Below the pieces are notes generated by a model. That model made no database searches. It was not told the DNA's origin and saw only the letters and a list, made by a program, of their open reading frames with translations. From the NCBI RefSeq assembly GCF_014697625.1, contig NZ_JACJSG010000002.1:62001-126000 (forward strand): a DNA stretch of 64,000 nt, given 5' to 3'. Made by a program: the position numbers and the translations under genes. Each line of letters starts with the position of its first letter. Positions within the stretch are counted from its first letter, which is position 1. Source of the DNA: Anabaena azotica FACHB-119. Its GTDB lineage: Bacteria > Cyanobacteriota > Cyanobacteriia > Cyanobacteriales > Nostocaceae. Below, piece after piece: positions 1-8,078 of this stretch.

Positions 1-1
1 G

Positions 2-682
2 CGCTACGAAATTCCAGGGGGAGTCACCGAAACCAACACCGAACGCCGAGTCATTTTCAGCCCAGAAATACCAGGCCCACGCATTGGGGAAGCGCGTCCA
101 GAATGGGAAGTTTTTCTAGAATTGGCTAGGCGAGTTAAACCAGATTTAGCCGATAAGTTAAGGTTTGCTGATACAGCCAGTATACGTGAAGAAATTGCTC
201 AGGTCGTCCCCTTGTATGCGGGGATTCAACATTTACAGCAAGCAGGCGACCAATTTCAATACAGTGGTTCTCATCTGTGCTTTGGTTGGAACTTCCCTAC
301 CGCCGATGGTAAAGCCCATTTTACCACTTTAACTCCTCCCCAAAAAGAATTACCAGAAGGGCATTTTTGGGTGGCGACTCGCAGGGGTAAACAATTTAAC
401 AGTATGGTGCAGGAACGAAAAGATGCTATTACTGGGGCGTTGCGCGAGGCGGTTTTAATGAATCCTCATGATGCAGCAAGTTTGGGGTTGAAAGATGGTG
501 ATAAAGTAATTCTGAGGAATCACTTAGGTGAATTTACAGGGCGAGTCTACATTGCACCTATTCAGTCAGGTAACTTGCAAGTACATTGGCCCGAAGGAAA
601 TGTACTGCTAGATAAAAGCAAGCGATCGCTTGAAGGTGTACCTGACTATAATGCGGTAGTGAGCCTGGAAAAACAAGCCTAA
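2..682 (+). CDS. Molybdopterin oxidoreductase (FdhF/YdeP-type), C-terminal part
   Basis: The frame is open from the left window edge, so the gene begins outside the window and 226 C-terminal residues are visible. The TTG near position 122 is not a credible start, because coding sequence continues in frame upstream. The visible part fits the molybdopterin-dinucleotide-binding C-terminal domain of formate-dehydrogenase-like oxidoreductases; the segment NPHDAASLGLKDGDKVILRN is the typical beta-barrel motif of that domain. The family transfers electrons at a bis-MGD molybdenum cofactor, but the substrate cannot be read here because the catalytic and Fe-S regions are missing. fdhD, whose product sulfurates the cofactor of such enzymes, lies 2.3 kb downstream on the same strand, which supports the assignment. 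The exact subfamily is inference. Confidence 0.8.
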   Translation, partial: RYEIPGGVTETNTERRVIFSPEIPGPRIGEARPEWEVFLELARRVKPDLADKLRFADTASIREEIAQVVPLYAGIQHLQQAGDQFQYSGSHLCFGWNFPTADGKAHFTTLTPPQKELPEGHFWVATRRGKQFNSMVQERKDAITGALREAVLMNPHDAASLGLKDGDKVILRNHLGEFTGRVYIAPIQSGNLQVHWPEGNVLLDKSKRSLEGVPDYNAVVSLEKQA

Positions 683-703
683 GACTACCATGTAGAAGAT
701 TAT

Positions 704-1492
704 ATGCTGGGTGCGATCGCAGGTGACATCATTGGTTCAGTCTATGAAGGATACAGTATCAAAACTAAGGACTTTCCCCTATTTAGCAGGCAGTGCCGTT
801 TCACTGATGATACCGTGCTAACTGTGGCGGTGGCTGATGTAATTCTCAGCAGTGACGAATTACCCCAAATTAGTAAATACATCGACCAATTCAAGTGGTA
901 CTATCGCCGCTACCAATACGCAGGCTATGGGCGGAACTTCAGCAACTGGGCGAAATCTAACAGCAATCAACCATACAATAGTTTTGGCAACGGTGCAGCC
1001 ATGCGAGTTAGTCCTATAGGCTTTGCTTTCTCAGACTTGAAAACTGTATTACAACAAGCTAAATGTAGTGCAGTCGTCACCCATAACCACCCAGAAGGGA
1101 TCAAAGGCGCACAAGCCACCGCCTCAGCCATCTTTCTCGCGAGAACAGGTCATGATAAAGCCGAGATTAAATCCTACATACACAATACCTTTAATTACAA
1201 CCTAGACCAAACTCTAGACCAAATCAGACCTAACTACCAATACGATGCAACCTGTCCAGGTTCCGTACCCCCAGCCATTATCGCCTTTTTAGAATCTACC
1301 AGCTTTGAAGATGCCATTCGCAACGCCATTTCCTTGGGTGGTGATAGCGATACCATAGCTTGTATTGCAGGTGCGATCGCTCAAGCATACTATGGAGGTG
1401 TACCAAAAGCGATCGCCGAACAAGCCCTATCTCAATTAAATGATCATTTACATACCATCACTGAGAAATTTATGTATAAATATTGTGTATAG
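704..1492 (+). CDS. ADP-ribosylglycohydrolase (DraG-like) family protein
   Basis: 262 residues, the usual size for a single-domain ADP-ribosylglycohydrolase. The N-terminal GAIAGDIIGSVYEG, the FTDDT motif near residue 34 and the C-terminal GGDSDTIACIAGAIAGA-like stretch (here GGDSDTIACIAGAIAQA) are the hallmark metal-binding motifs. Such enzymes remove ADP-ribose from proteins or nucleic acids, or cleave related ADP-ribosyl metabolites, using two Mg ions. The ATG at 704 lies 22 bp after the oxidoreductase stop, so co-transcription is plausible. The substrate is unknown; the relation to the dinitrogenase-reductase enzyme DraG is at family level only. Confidence 0.88.
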   Translation: MLGAIAGDIIGSVYEGYSIKTKDFPLFSRQCRFTDDTVLTVAVADVILSSDELPQISKYIDQFKWYYRRYQYAGYGRNFSNWAKSNSNQPYNSFGNGAAMRVSPIGFAFSDLKTVLQQAKCSAVVTHNHPEGIKGAQATASAIFLARTGHDKAEIKSYIHNTFNYNLDQTLDQIRPNYQYDATCPGSVPPAIIAFLESTSFEDAIRNAISLGGDSDTIACIAGAIAQAYYGGVPKAIAEQALSQLNDHLHTITEKFMYKYCV

Positions 1493-1591
1493 TTACTAAA
1501 TAAAATAAATTTTGGGATTGCCAATAGTCAAGTAATTATCCGCATTTGATATGTTAAATTAACCAAAAATACTGCAAATTATTCCATCAAT

Positions 1592-1885
1592 ATGACAGCC
1601 ACAACAAACTCTCGCTATGTCACTCGACATCCTGATATTTTATCAGGTGAACCAATCATTCAAGGAACTAGAACGCCCGTGAGAGCGATTGTGGAAAATT
1701 GGCGTTTAGGTATCAGACCAGAGGAGATACCTTTACATTTACCTCATTTAACTTTAGCTCAAGTATTTGATGCTTTAAGTTTTTACTTGGACAATCAAGT
1801 AGAAATCAACGAATATATTGAGCGCAATCATGTTCCTGATGAATTAGTGCATCCTGCTATTAAAGCTAGATTAAATCAAAAATGA
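1592..1885 (+). CDS. DUF433 antitoxin-like protein
   Basis: 97 residues. The segment HPDILSGEPIIQGTRTPVRAIVENW followed by a helix-rich tail (GIRPEEIPLHLPHLTLAQVFDALSFY) is the standard DUF433 fold, a small winged-helix-like DNA-binding protein usually found as the antitoxin of a VapC-like DUF5615 partner. Its TGA stop overlaps the ATG of the next gene (ATGA at 1882-1885), the coupling typical of toxin-antitoxin operons. The antitoxin itself looks intact, while the partner is disrupted (next entry). I infer autoregulation of the operon from the family; no operator was identified. Confidence 0.85.
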   Translation: MTATTNSRYVTRHPDILSGEPIIQGTRTPVRAIVENWRLGIRPEEIPLHLPHLTLAQVFDALSFYLDNQVEINEYIERNHVPDELVHPAIKARLNQK

Positions 1886-2341
1886 CGATTTTCGCACAAA
1901 TTTATATTGACGAAGATGTAGACGTTATAGTAGCTAATTTACTCTCAGCAAGAGGTTTAGATGCAACGACAGCAAGAGAACAACAAATGTTAGGACAGCC
2001 AGATAATGCACAACTTACTTTTGCTGCATCCATTGGACGTTGTATCTTAACTCATAATAGACTTGATTTTGAAAAATTATACACAGATTATTTACTTATA
2101 TCTTGTACCACTCTGTTATTGCGAAAATCGCAGTCTGAAACCCTTATGATTTCGTAGGGTGGGCATTGCCCACCACTAGCTTATTGAGAAGGTGCAAGAT
2201 GTCAGTTTAGATAATAATCAATTTCATGCTGGTATTTTGATTGCTAAACGTAGAAGTCCCTATGAAATTGCTGAACGAGTTGCTATCCTTCTTGATACTT
2301 TGACAGCAGACGAAATTGCTAATCAGTTATTGTATGTCTAG
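1882..2341 (+). pseudogene. DUF5615 PIN-like toxin gene split by a 101-bp element
   Basis: The first 74 codons (1882-2103) read as a DUF5615 PIN-like toxin: IYIDEDVDVIVANLLSARGLDA at the N-terminus and CILTHNRLDFEKL with the conserved THNRxDF motif. The frame then runs into an inserted repeat and stops at 2157. The missing C-terminus is still present downstream in another frame (2201-2341), reading SLDNNQFHAGILIAKRR and ending at TAG 2339-2341; HAGILIA is the conserved last strand of the family. Taking out 100 or 103 bp around the element rejoins both halves in one frame. The toxin is therefore very probably inactive, although a truncated product of 91 residues could still be made. Confidence 0.85.
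2100..2200 (+). mobile_element. 101-bp MITE-like element, family C copy 1
   Basis: The ends are inverted: ATCTTGTACC on the left and GGTGCAAGAT on the right (one mismatch in 10). The interior holds a GGTGGGCAATGCCCACC-like palindrome. A second copy of exactly the same length lies inverted at 28104-28204 and aligns along its whole length. It contains no coding capacity. It sits inside the DUF5615 toxin gene. The target duplication is not certain; the reading frame allows 2 bp. Confidence 0.8.
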
Positions 2342-2502
2342 CGCAACAATAGCTAAAAATAATTAGACCTCTTGCATAAGTAGTTTTCATTCCTTCTCCA
2401 CAAGAGGCTGCGCCAACGGTTCCCAACGGGTACGGTGGTTAATAATTCATACTTAACTGTTGAAATATACTTAGTATAAATTACCCAATGTATCATGGTT
2501 TT
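2342..2502. other. Gene-free stretch with a fragment of an AGACCTCTTG repeat
   Basis: No gene is visible. At 2365-2409 there is AGACCTCTTGCA followed by CAAGAGGCTG, a short relative of the 83-bp element at 48197-48279. The toxin partner expected next to the downstream HigA-like gene is not here. Confidence 0.5.
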
Positions 2503-2628
2503 TAGGACTTACGCAAGTGTCATAATCAAACTAACTGTAGGGTGCGTCAGCCCCAATAATTTTGTATACATTTAAGGATTTTCCACATCTGACGCACCCT
2601 ACCCCATGTGCCAGTTGCGTAAGTCCTG
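2503..2628 (-). mobile_element. 126-bp MITE-like element, family A copy 1
   Basis: The element runs from TAGGACTTACGCA to GCGTAAGTCCTG and is inverted relative to most copies. Inner arms GTAGGGTGCGTCAG and CTGACGCACCCTAC can form a long stem. It is flanked by a perfect 5-bp target duplication GTTTT (2498-2502 and 2629-2633). It lies directly upstream of the antitoxin-like gene at 2668. Confidence 0.92.
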
Positions 2629-2667
2629 GTTTTAGTGAGCATAGCCCACCCTACTACAGGAGTAGAG

Positions 2668-2964
2668 ATGATGCCTAGAAGTACAAGCTATCACGAAAAA
2701 CTGATTCAAGACCTTAAAGATCCATTAGAAGCAGCAGCGTATATCGAAGTTGTCTTAGAAGAAAGCGACCCAAGGATGTTAAGTAAGGCACTAAAAAATG
2801 TCATAGAAGCTTACGGGGGAATTGATCAGCTTTCTACACAAGTTCAGCAAGTCTACCATCAACTTGAACAAATCTTATCAGAGAAAGGTGAAATTGAATT
2901 TTACCGCCTAAATTCATTATTAGATGCTTTGGGGTTACGGTTAGCAGTAACAGTAAAACCATAA
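2668..2964 (+). CDS. Putative addiction-module antidote (HigA-like, COG3636) protein
   Basis: 98 residues from the ATG at 2668, preceded by AGGAG at 2658-2662. A longer frame from GTG 2635 runs into the flank of the upstream element, so the shorter start is preferred. The sequence YHEKLIQDLKDPLEAAAYIEVVLEESDP followed by a degenerate helix-turn-helix and LNSLLDALGLRLAV matches the family of 'probable addiction module antidote' transcriptional regulators. The usual RelE/HigB-like toxin gene is absent on both sides: a family A element lies upstream and fdhD starts 15 bp downstream. It may therefore act as a solitary regulator, possibly reading into fdhD. The function is inferred from the family. 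Confidence 0.78.
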   Translation: MMPRSTSYHEKLIQDLKDPLEAAAYIEVVLEESDPRMLSKALKNVIEAYGGIDQLSTQVQQVYHQLEQILSEKGEIEFYRLNSLLDALGLRLAVTVKP

Positions 2965-2979
2965 TCATCAAAGCCATTA

Positions 2980-3822
2980 ATGAAACCCCTAACAAGAAGT
3001 AAAATCAAAACCCCCGTTTGGGTAGTTGAGAAGGGAAAAAAGCGACTAAGACAAGACCATCTCACCACCGAAGAACCGTTAGAAATTCGCCTAGTATCCC
3101 CCAAGCGTACCGTAGCCGTGACTATGCGAACCCCAGGGGCTGATTTTGAACTAGCGGCTGGTTTTCTCTATAGTGAAGGTGTAATTAATTGTCAGCAAGA
3201 TATTCAACGTATTAGTTACTGTGTTGATAAATCTATCGATGGCGAACAGCGTTACAACATCGTCAATGTAGAATTACGCTCAGGGTTAATTGCAGACTTA
3301 CAACCTTTAGAACGTCATTTTTACACCAACAGCGCCTGTGGAGTTTGTGGTAAAGCCAGCATCGAAGCTCTGCGTCTGCGGGATTATCCTATCATTTCTT
3401 CCCAGCTCATGGTAACACCAGAGTTAATTTACACTCTACCAGATCAACTCCGGGCTGCTCAAAGCCTATTCTCCACTACTGGAGGTTTACACGCTGCGGC
3501 GATATTTAACTCCCAAGGACAACTTCTCAAGTTGCAAGAAGATGTTGGTAGACATAATGCGCTAGATAAATTAATTGGTGCGGCGTTGTTGAGTGACGAG
3601 TTACCCTTCAATCATCATATCCTCATGGTAAGTGGACGCTCCAGCTTTGAAATTCTACAAAAATCTGTAGCTGCTGGCGTACCCATTGTTTGTTCCGTTT
3701 CCGCCCCCAGTAGTTTAGCAGTGTCCCTCGCCCAAGAATTTGGTATTACCTTAATTGGTTTTCTACGTGGGGAAAGGTTTAATATTTACTCTGGTATGGA
3801 AAGAATTGCAGTTGACAGTTGA
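2980..3822 (+). CDS. fdhD: Formate dehydrogenase accessory sulfurtransferase FdhD
   Basis: 280 residues. The family motif SACGVCGKASIEAL near residue 117 contains the CxxC pair that carries sulfur from IscS to the molybdenum cofactor of formate dehydrogenase-type enzymes. GGLHAAAIF, EDVGRHNALDKLIG and SGRSSFEI are further conserved blocks of the MGD-binding fold. The oxidoreductase fragment at the left edge is the likely client. The gene follows the antitoxin-like gene by 15 bp. Its TGA stop (3820-3822) falls inside the first units of a heptamer repeat tract, so the last codons (AVDS) are themselves repeat sequence. Confidence 0.95.
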   Translation: MKPLTRSKIKTPVWVVEKGKKRLRQDHLTTEEPLEIRLVSPKRTVAVTMRTPGADFELAAGFLYSEGVINCQQDIQRISYCVDKSIDGEQRYNIVNVELRSGLIADLQPLERHFYTNSACGVCGKASIEALRLRDYPIISSQLMVTPELIYTLPDQLRAAQSLFSTTGGLHAAAIFNSQGQLLKLQEDVGRHNALDKLIGAALLSDELPFNHHILMVSGRSSFEILQKSVAAGVPIVCSVSAPSSLAVSLAQEFGITLIGFLRGERFNIYSGMERIAVDS

Positions 3823-3990
3823 CAGTTGACAGTTGACAGTTATCAGTTATCAGTTATCAGTTATCAGTTGACTATTGACTATTGACTGTTGACTATTGAC
3901 TATTGACTATTGACTATTGACTATTGACTATTGACTATTGACTGTTGACTATTGACTATTGACTATTGACTATTGACTATTGACTAATAA
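3808..3990. repeat. Heptamer tandem repeats (STRR type)
   Basis: About 26 units with a 7-bp period: first CAGTTGA, then CAGTTAT, then many CTATTGA with some CTGTTGA. The tract fills the entire gap between the fdhD stop and the next ATG at 3997. Such short tandemly repeated sequences are characteristic of heterocystous cyanobacteria. It has no spacers and is not a CRISPR array. Confidence 0.95.
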
Positions 3991-3996
3991 CTAACT

Positions 3997-4803
3997 ATGC
4001 CAAAGGTTCATGTAAATGGAATTGATTTGTTTTACGACATCAAAGGTACAGGAGAACCTTTGGTTTTAATTTCTGGTTTACTGTGTGACCATGCTTATTG
4101 GTCGCTCATTATGCCATCCCTGACTTCCCAATATCAAGTAATTCGTCTAGATAACCGAGGAATGGGACGCAGTTCTGCCCCAGATAGCCCCTATACTCTT
4201 AGGCAAATGGCAGATGATGTTGCTGCATTGCTTGATCATATCAGCATTGATCAAGTACACATAGGCGGTCATTCAATGGGGGGTCAAATTGCACAAGAAT
4301 TTGTCTTAGCATACCCCCAAAAAGCCCAAAGTTTGATATTACTTTCTTCTTTAGCCAAGGGTGACGGACTATTTAATAGTATTATTACCACTTGGGGCAA
4401 CCTTCTCGCTCATGTAGACTTGCGGTTATATGAACAGGTCGTATTACCTTGGATTTTTACAAATACTTTCTATTCAATTCCGGGGATGATAGACCAGTTA
4501 ATTGAATTTGCTGTACATTATCCCTTCCCCCCAAAGAGCCATAGTATATATCATCATAGTCGAGCTATTGTAGACTGCGACACCACAAACCGACTACAAA
4601 ATATACTCTGTCCCACTTTAGTTTTAGTTGGTCAGCAGGATATTCTCACCCCAGTAAAATTTTCCCAGCAATTAGCGCAAGCAATTCCCCAGGCGGAACT
4701 GATAGTTTTAGCTCAAGGTGGTCATGGTTTCTTGATAGAGTCACCGGATGCTGTGGTTAAGGCTATGCTGAAGTTTTTGGCATCAAGACAAATTATATAT
4801 TAG
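3997..4803 (+). CDS. Alpha/beta hydrolase
   Basis: 268 residues. The oxyanion region (LISGLLCDHAYW), the nucleophile elbow GGHSMGGQ near residue 93, the acid region LVGQQDILTP and the catalytic His in QGGHGFLIESPD give a complete alpha/beta-hydrolase triad. The overall pattern resembles the 3-oxoadipate enol-lactonase/haloperoxidase-like group, but the substrate cannot be predicted. No signal peptide is seen, so it is probably cytoplasmic. The ATG at 3997 follows the heptamer repeat tract with no clear Shine-Dalgarno sequence. A hairpin terminator follows at 4900. Confidence 0.88.
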   Translation: MPKVHVNGIDLFYDIKGTGEPLVLISGLLCDHAYWSLIMPSLTSQYQVIRLDNRGMGRSSAPDSPYTLRQMADDVAALLDHISIDQVHIGGHSMGGQIAQEFVLAYPQKAQSLILLSSLAKGDGLFNSIITTWGNLLAHVDLRLYEQVVLPWIFTNTFYSIPGMIDQLIEFAVHYPFPPKSHSIYHHSRAIVDCDTTNRLQNILCPTLVLVGQQDILTPVKFSQQLAQAIPQAELIVLAQGGHGFLIESPDAVVKAMLKFLASRQIIY

Positions 4804-4899
4804 TCAATTAGTCAAGCGATCGCCACAAGCGCGTCACACCTTCTTCAAAATTAGCGAAGATAATAGTTCTCAATAAAGCACACTGTAGATTGACAAGGC

Positions 4900-4926
4900 G
4901 GCGGAATCTTCCGCCTTTTTATTTTT
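4900..4926 (+). terminator. Rho-independent terminator after the hydrolase
   Basis: Stem GGCGGA/TCCGCC with loop ATCT, followed immediately by TTTTTATTTTT. It lies 97 bp after the hydrolase stop and just before a family A element. Confidence 0.75.
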
Positions 4927-4928
4927 CT

Positions 4929-5054
4929 TAGGACTTACGCAACTCGTACTTGGGGTAGGGTGCGTCAGATGTGGAAAATATTTGAATGTGTACGAAATTA
5001 TTGAGGCTGACGCACCCTACAGTTAGTTTGATCATGACACTTGCGTAAGTCCTA
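4929..5054 (+). mobile_element. 126-bp MITE-like element, family A copy 2
   Basis: Complete copy with ends TAGGACTTACGCA and GCGTAAGTCCTA and a perfect 5-bp duplication TTTCT (4924-4928 and 5055-5059). Its right edge overlaps the stop codon of the penicillin-binding protein gene on the minus strand (TAG, 5052-5054), so the stop is element sequence. Confidence 0.95.
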
Positions 5055-6989
5055 TTTCTGTTTCTTCCCAGGCTTAGGTCGAGCAAACTGAGAAGCTGAT
5101 TTAAAATTCTCCACTGGTACATTCTTAAGCGCCTTCTGCATAAAATCTCGCCAAATAGGACTCACCATACCTCCACCTGTCGCACCATCAGCTAATTGTC
5201 CGTTATCATCCCTACCGACCCAAATCGCAGTGGTTAACTGTGGTACAGTACCAATAAACCAAATATCTTTTTCTGCGGTAGTTGTACCAGTTTTGCCAGC
5301 AACTGGACGGTTTAAAGCCGCACCCCTACCCGTTCCCTCTTTAACTGCTGATTGCAACACATCTAAAATTGTAGCTGATGCCCAAGAATCAAGAACTAAA
5401 CGAGGTTTAGGGGTATTATCTAATAATAAATCACCACTACTATTAGTCACACGGCTAATCAGGGTTGGGGAAGACCGCCAACCATAATTAGCAAAAGTCG
5501 CATAAGCACTAGCCATCTCCATTGGTGTAACGCCAATAGCACCCAATGGTAAAGAACTTACAGGTTCCATAGGACTAGTAATTCCCAAGATACGGCAAGT
5601 TTTGATCACATTATTCATGCCTACAGCTTTACCAAGCCTCACCGCAGGAACATTACGAGAAAGTGCTAAAGCAGTCCGAATTGGCATTGCACCCTTAAAG
5701 CTATTATCGTAGTTACGCGGAGAATAAGATTTGTCCCCATCAGGGTAGGTAACTGGAGAATCAAGCACTGTTGTATTTGGTGTAAACTTGCCGCTTGCAA
5801 AGGCAGTATAGTAAACAAAGGGCTTAAAAGCAGACCCAGGCTGACGCAGGGCTTGAGTTGCACGGTTAAATTCGCTCTTTTTCGCGTCTACACCACCTAC
5901 TAAAGTTTTGACAAATTGGGTACGTGGGTCAATTGCGACTAAAGCAATTTGATTGTTATTCAGACCTTGACCTTTAAGAGTTTTATGCCATTTTTTAATA
6001 GTTCCTTCGGCAATTGTTTGTAAGTCGCTATTTACCGTTGTCTGTACCCTCATTCCACCTTTAAGTACAGCATCACGCCCAAACTTTTGGATTAATTCTT
6101 GTGATACAGCATTAGTAACATCAGGAAAAACACTAGCTGCAAAAGATTTAATTCTACCTAATTTAATCGGTTGCTGGAGAGCATCATCATATTCTTGTTT
6201 GGTAATCCATTTCAATTCGAGCATTCGTTTTAGTACTTGTCTTTGCTTTTGTATCGCTAAATTCTTGTCTACAAAAGGACTAAATTTTTCTGGAGCTTGA
6301 ATTAAACCAGCCATCATTGCTGACTCAGCCAAAGTTAAATTCTGGGCTGATTTATTAAAGTAAGACTGTGCAGATGTTTCCGCACCATAGTTATTATGAC
6401 CCCAGTAGACCTGATTGAGATACATCTCTAAAATTTTGTCTTTACTGAGAATATGCTCTAAGCGAATTGCTAATACAGCTTCCGCTATTTTGCGGCTCAA
6501 AGCACGTTCGCGAGACAAAAACAAATTTTTTACTAACTGCATAGTGATGGTAGAACCACCCTCTTGCACAGAACCTGCTGACCAATTAACTAGCGCCGCA
6601 CGTCCAATACCTCCAGGGTCAATACCGGGATGGGAGTAAAAATAATTGTCTTCACTGGCTAATACTGCTCTTTTTAGATGTGGAGAAATTTTATCTAAGG
6701 AAACAAATTTTCTGTTGGCTTCTCCATGTAGCCCTACCAAAAGTTTACCTTTGATGTCATATATATATGTTGTTTCTGCTGGTACAAAGTTGCGTATTTG
6801 TCTCAGCTGTGGCAAATTCCGAAAGCTGACAAATAAACCTAATAATCCTCCAGTCACAACAGAAATAGCTAGCATATTAATTGATAAAAGAGTACCACCT
6901 GTAATTAGTCCTACTTTTCTCCAAAATTCAAAATTAGCTGAAGTCTGAATTAGTTTACTCTCTTCCTCAAAAGTTTGTGATGATGACAT
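5052..6989 (-). CDS. Class A penicillin-binding protein (PBP1A type)
   Basis: 645 residues. A cytoplasmic N-terminus is followed by one membrane anchor (about residues 27-55). The GT51 transglycosylase domain shows EDNYFYSHPGIDP, GGSTITMQLVKNLFL and KILEMYLNQVYWG. The transpeptidase domain shows SAFK (in RQPGSAFKPF), SRN (SxN) and GKTGTT (KTG), so both activities appear intact. It polymerises and cross-links peptidoglycan on the periplasmic side. The ATG at 6989 has AAAGGAAA upstream. The protein ends in KPGKKQK; the stop codon is provided by the inserted family A element. Several paralogues are usual in this group, so I give no gene number. Confidence 0.95.
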   Translation of the reverse strand: MSSSQTFEEESKLIQTSANFEFWRKVGLITGGTLLSINMLAISVVTGGLLGLFVSFRNLPQLRQIRNFVPAETTYIYDIKGKLLVGLHGEANRKFVSLDKISPHLKRAVLASEDNYFYSHPGIDPGGIGRAALVNWSAGSVQEGGSTITMQLVKNLFLSRERALSRKIAEAVLAIRLEHILSKDKILEMYLNQVYWGHNNYGAETSAQSYFNKSAQNLTLAESAMMAGLIQAPEKFSPFVDKNLAIQKQRQVLKRMLELKWITKQEYDDALQQPIKLGRIKSFAASVFPDVTNAVSQELIQKFGRDAVLKGGMRVQTTVNSDLQTIAEGTIKKWHKTLKGQGLNNNQIALVAIDPRTQFVKTLVGGVDAKKSEFNRATQALRQPGSAFKPFVYYTAFASGKFTPNTTVLDSPVTYPDGDKSYSPRNYDNSFKGAMPIRTALALSRNVPAVRLGKAVGMNNVIKTCRILGITSPMEPVSSLPLGAIGVTPMEMASAYATFANYGWRSSPTLISRVTNSSGDLLLDNTPKPRLVLDSWASATILDVLQSAVKEGTGRGAALNRPVAGKTGTTTAEKDIWFIGTVPQLTTAIWVGRDDNGQLADGATGGGMVSPIWRDFMQKALKNVPVENFKSASQFARPKPGKKQK

Positions 6990-7570
6990 GATAAGTATAT
7001 TTCCTTTATAGTAAGTAGAATTAAATATTTTTAATCCAGCACATATATTAGCGGTGTTAAAACCTTGAGATTTTGATTTTTTTAAATATAATATTTTCTA
7101 TTTTCAGGTCTGAATATGACTATTTATTCATGGCGATCGCATTAATGGAGTAATTCAAAAATATTTAACATTTAAAAATGAATAAAGAATTAATAGTAAA
7201 ATTGGTCTGCATTTTAGTTTAAAAACACAGATTTAACAACTACATTTTTATTGATATAGAAACAATTTGTACTATTGATATACTTAGAATAAGTCCTAAA
7301 TTATCATTAATACAAAGTAGTAATCACATTGCTATTAGTTATTGAATTATTTTTTATTTTAAAAGATAATTACTTATTATGAACGTTCTAAAAGGATGAT
7401 TATCTGACATAAGTTAGAAAAAAATAAATCAAAGGTAAGATATTAAAGCTCTTATTTTAATTTTCTCTATCCTTAGACGTAATTTATCAAGAGGACATAT
7501 CAATCTATAGAATAGTTATGATTTGGCTAGTTTCCTAAACCAATGCAGACTAGTATTAAGCAAAGATATA
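6990..7570. other. AT-rich leader region without genes
   Basis: About 580 bp of AT-rich DNA upstream of the penicillin-binding protein. No coding region or RNA gene was recognised. The promoter of that gene is presumably in its left part, but no clear consensus stands out. Confidence 0.4.
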
Positions 7571-7696
7571 CAGGACTTACGCGACTGGCACATGGGGTAG
7601 GGTGCGTCAGATGTGGAAAATCCTTGAATCTGTACGACATTATTGGGGCTGACGCACCCTAAAGTTAGTTTGATTATGACACTTGCGTAAGTCCTA
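7571..7696 (+). mobile_element. 126-bp MITE-like element, family A copy 3
   Basis: Full length, with ends CAGGACTTACGCG and GCGTAAGTCCTA. No clean 5-bp duplication is visible; the right side directly abuts the terminal repeat of another element (7697-7861). Confidence 0.88.
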
Positions 7697-7861
7697 AGAG
7701 ATGATTTATAAAGTAAACCTTAAATTGTCGGGTGCGTTAAAGTAGCGCTTAACGCACCGTATTTGCTGGTGCGTTACGGCTAATTCCTCATTTCGCCGAC
7801 GCTCAAATCCTTACATAGCCGTAACACACCCTACTTAATATTTACTTTATAAATGACCTCT
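7697..7861. mobile_element. 165-bp MITE-like element, family G
   Basis: 21-bp inverted ends: left AGAGATGATTTATAAAGTAAA, right the complement with two mismatches. The interior has GGTGCGTTA/TAACGCACC-type palindromes. A single end of the same type occurs at 17687-17716. It has no coding capacity. Confidence 0.75.
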
Positions 7862-8078
7862 AATATAAAAAAGCCAGAATAGGGTTGATACCTATTGTGC
7901 TAAGACAACAAGTAATATCAAGTTCGGCTAATTACTTATAATATGGTTGTTTTGGTCGGTAATTAGTAATAGCTAATAGGTAATTGTTGTGAGCCATTAC
8001 CGATTACCTATTACCTATTACCAGCCTCCAATATATGATAAGTATTTAAGCGGACATGATATAACCAGAAAAAATCAA
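7862..8078. other. Spacer with ATTACCT-type repeats
   Basis: Contains short iterations of TAATAGGTAAT and of ATTACCTATTACC that can pair with each other. No gene was recognised before the small ORF at 8079. Confidence 0.4.

Noticed and set aside
122..682. A separate 186-residue gene starting at TTG 122
   Set aside because: The reading frame is open and conserved-looking back to the window edge, so this is the C-terminal part of a longer gene.
3808..3990. Tandem repeat array as a possible CRISPR
   Set aside because: The units are 7 bp and directly adjoining, with no spacers, and no cas genes are present.
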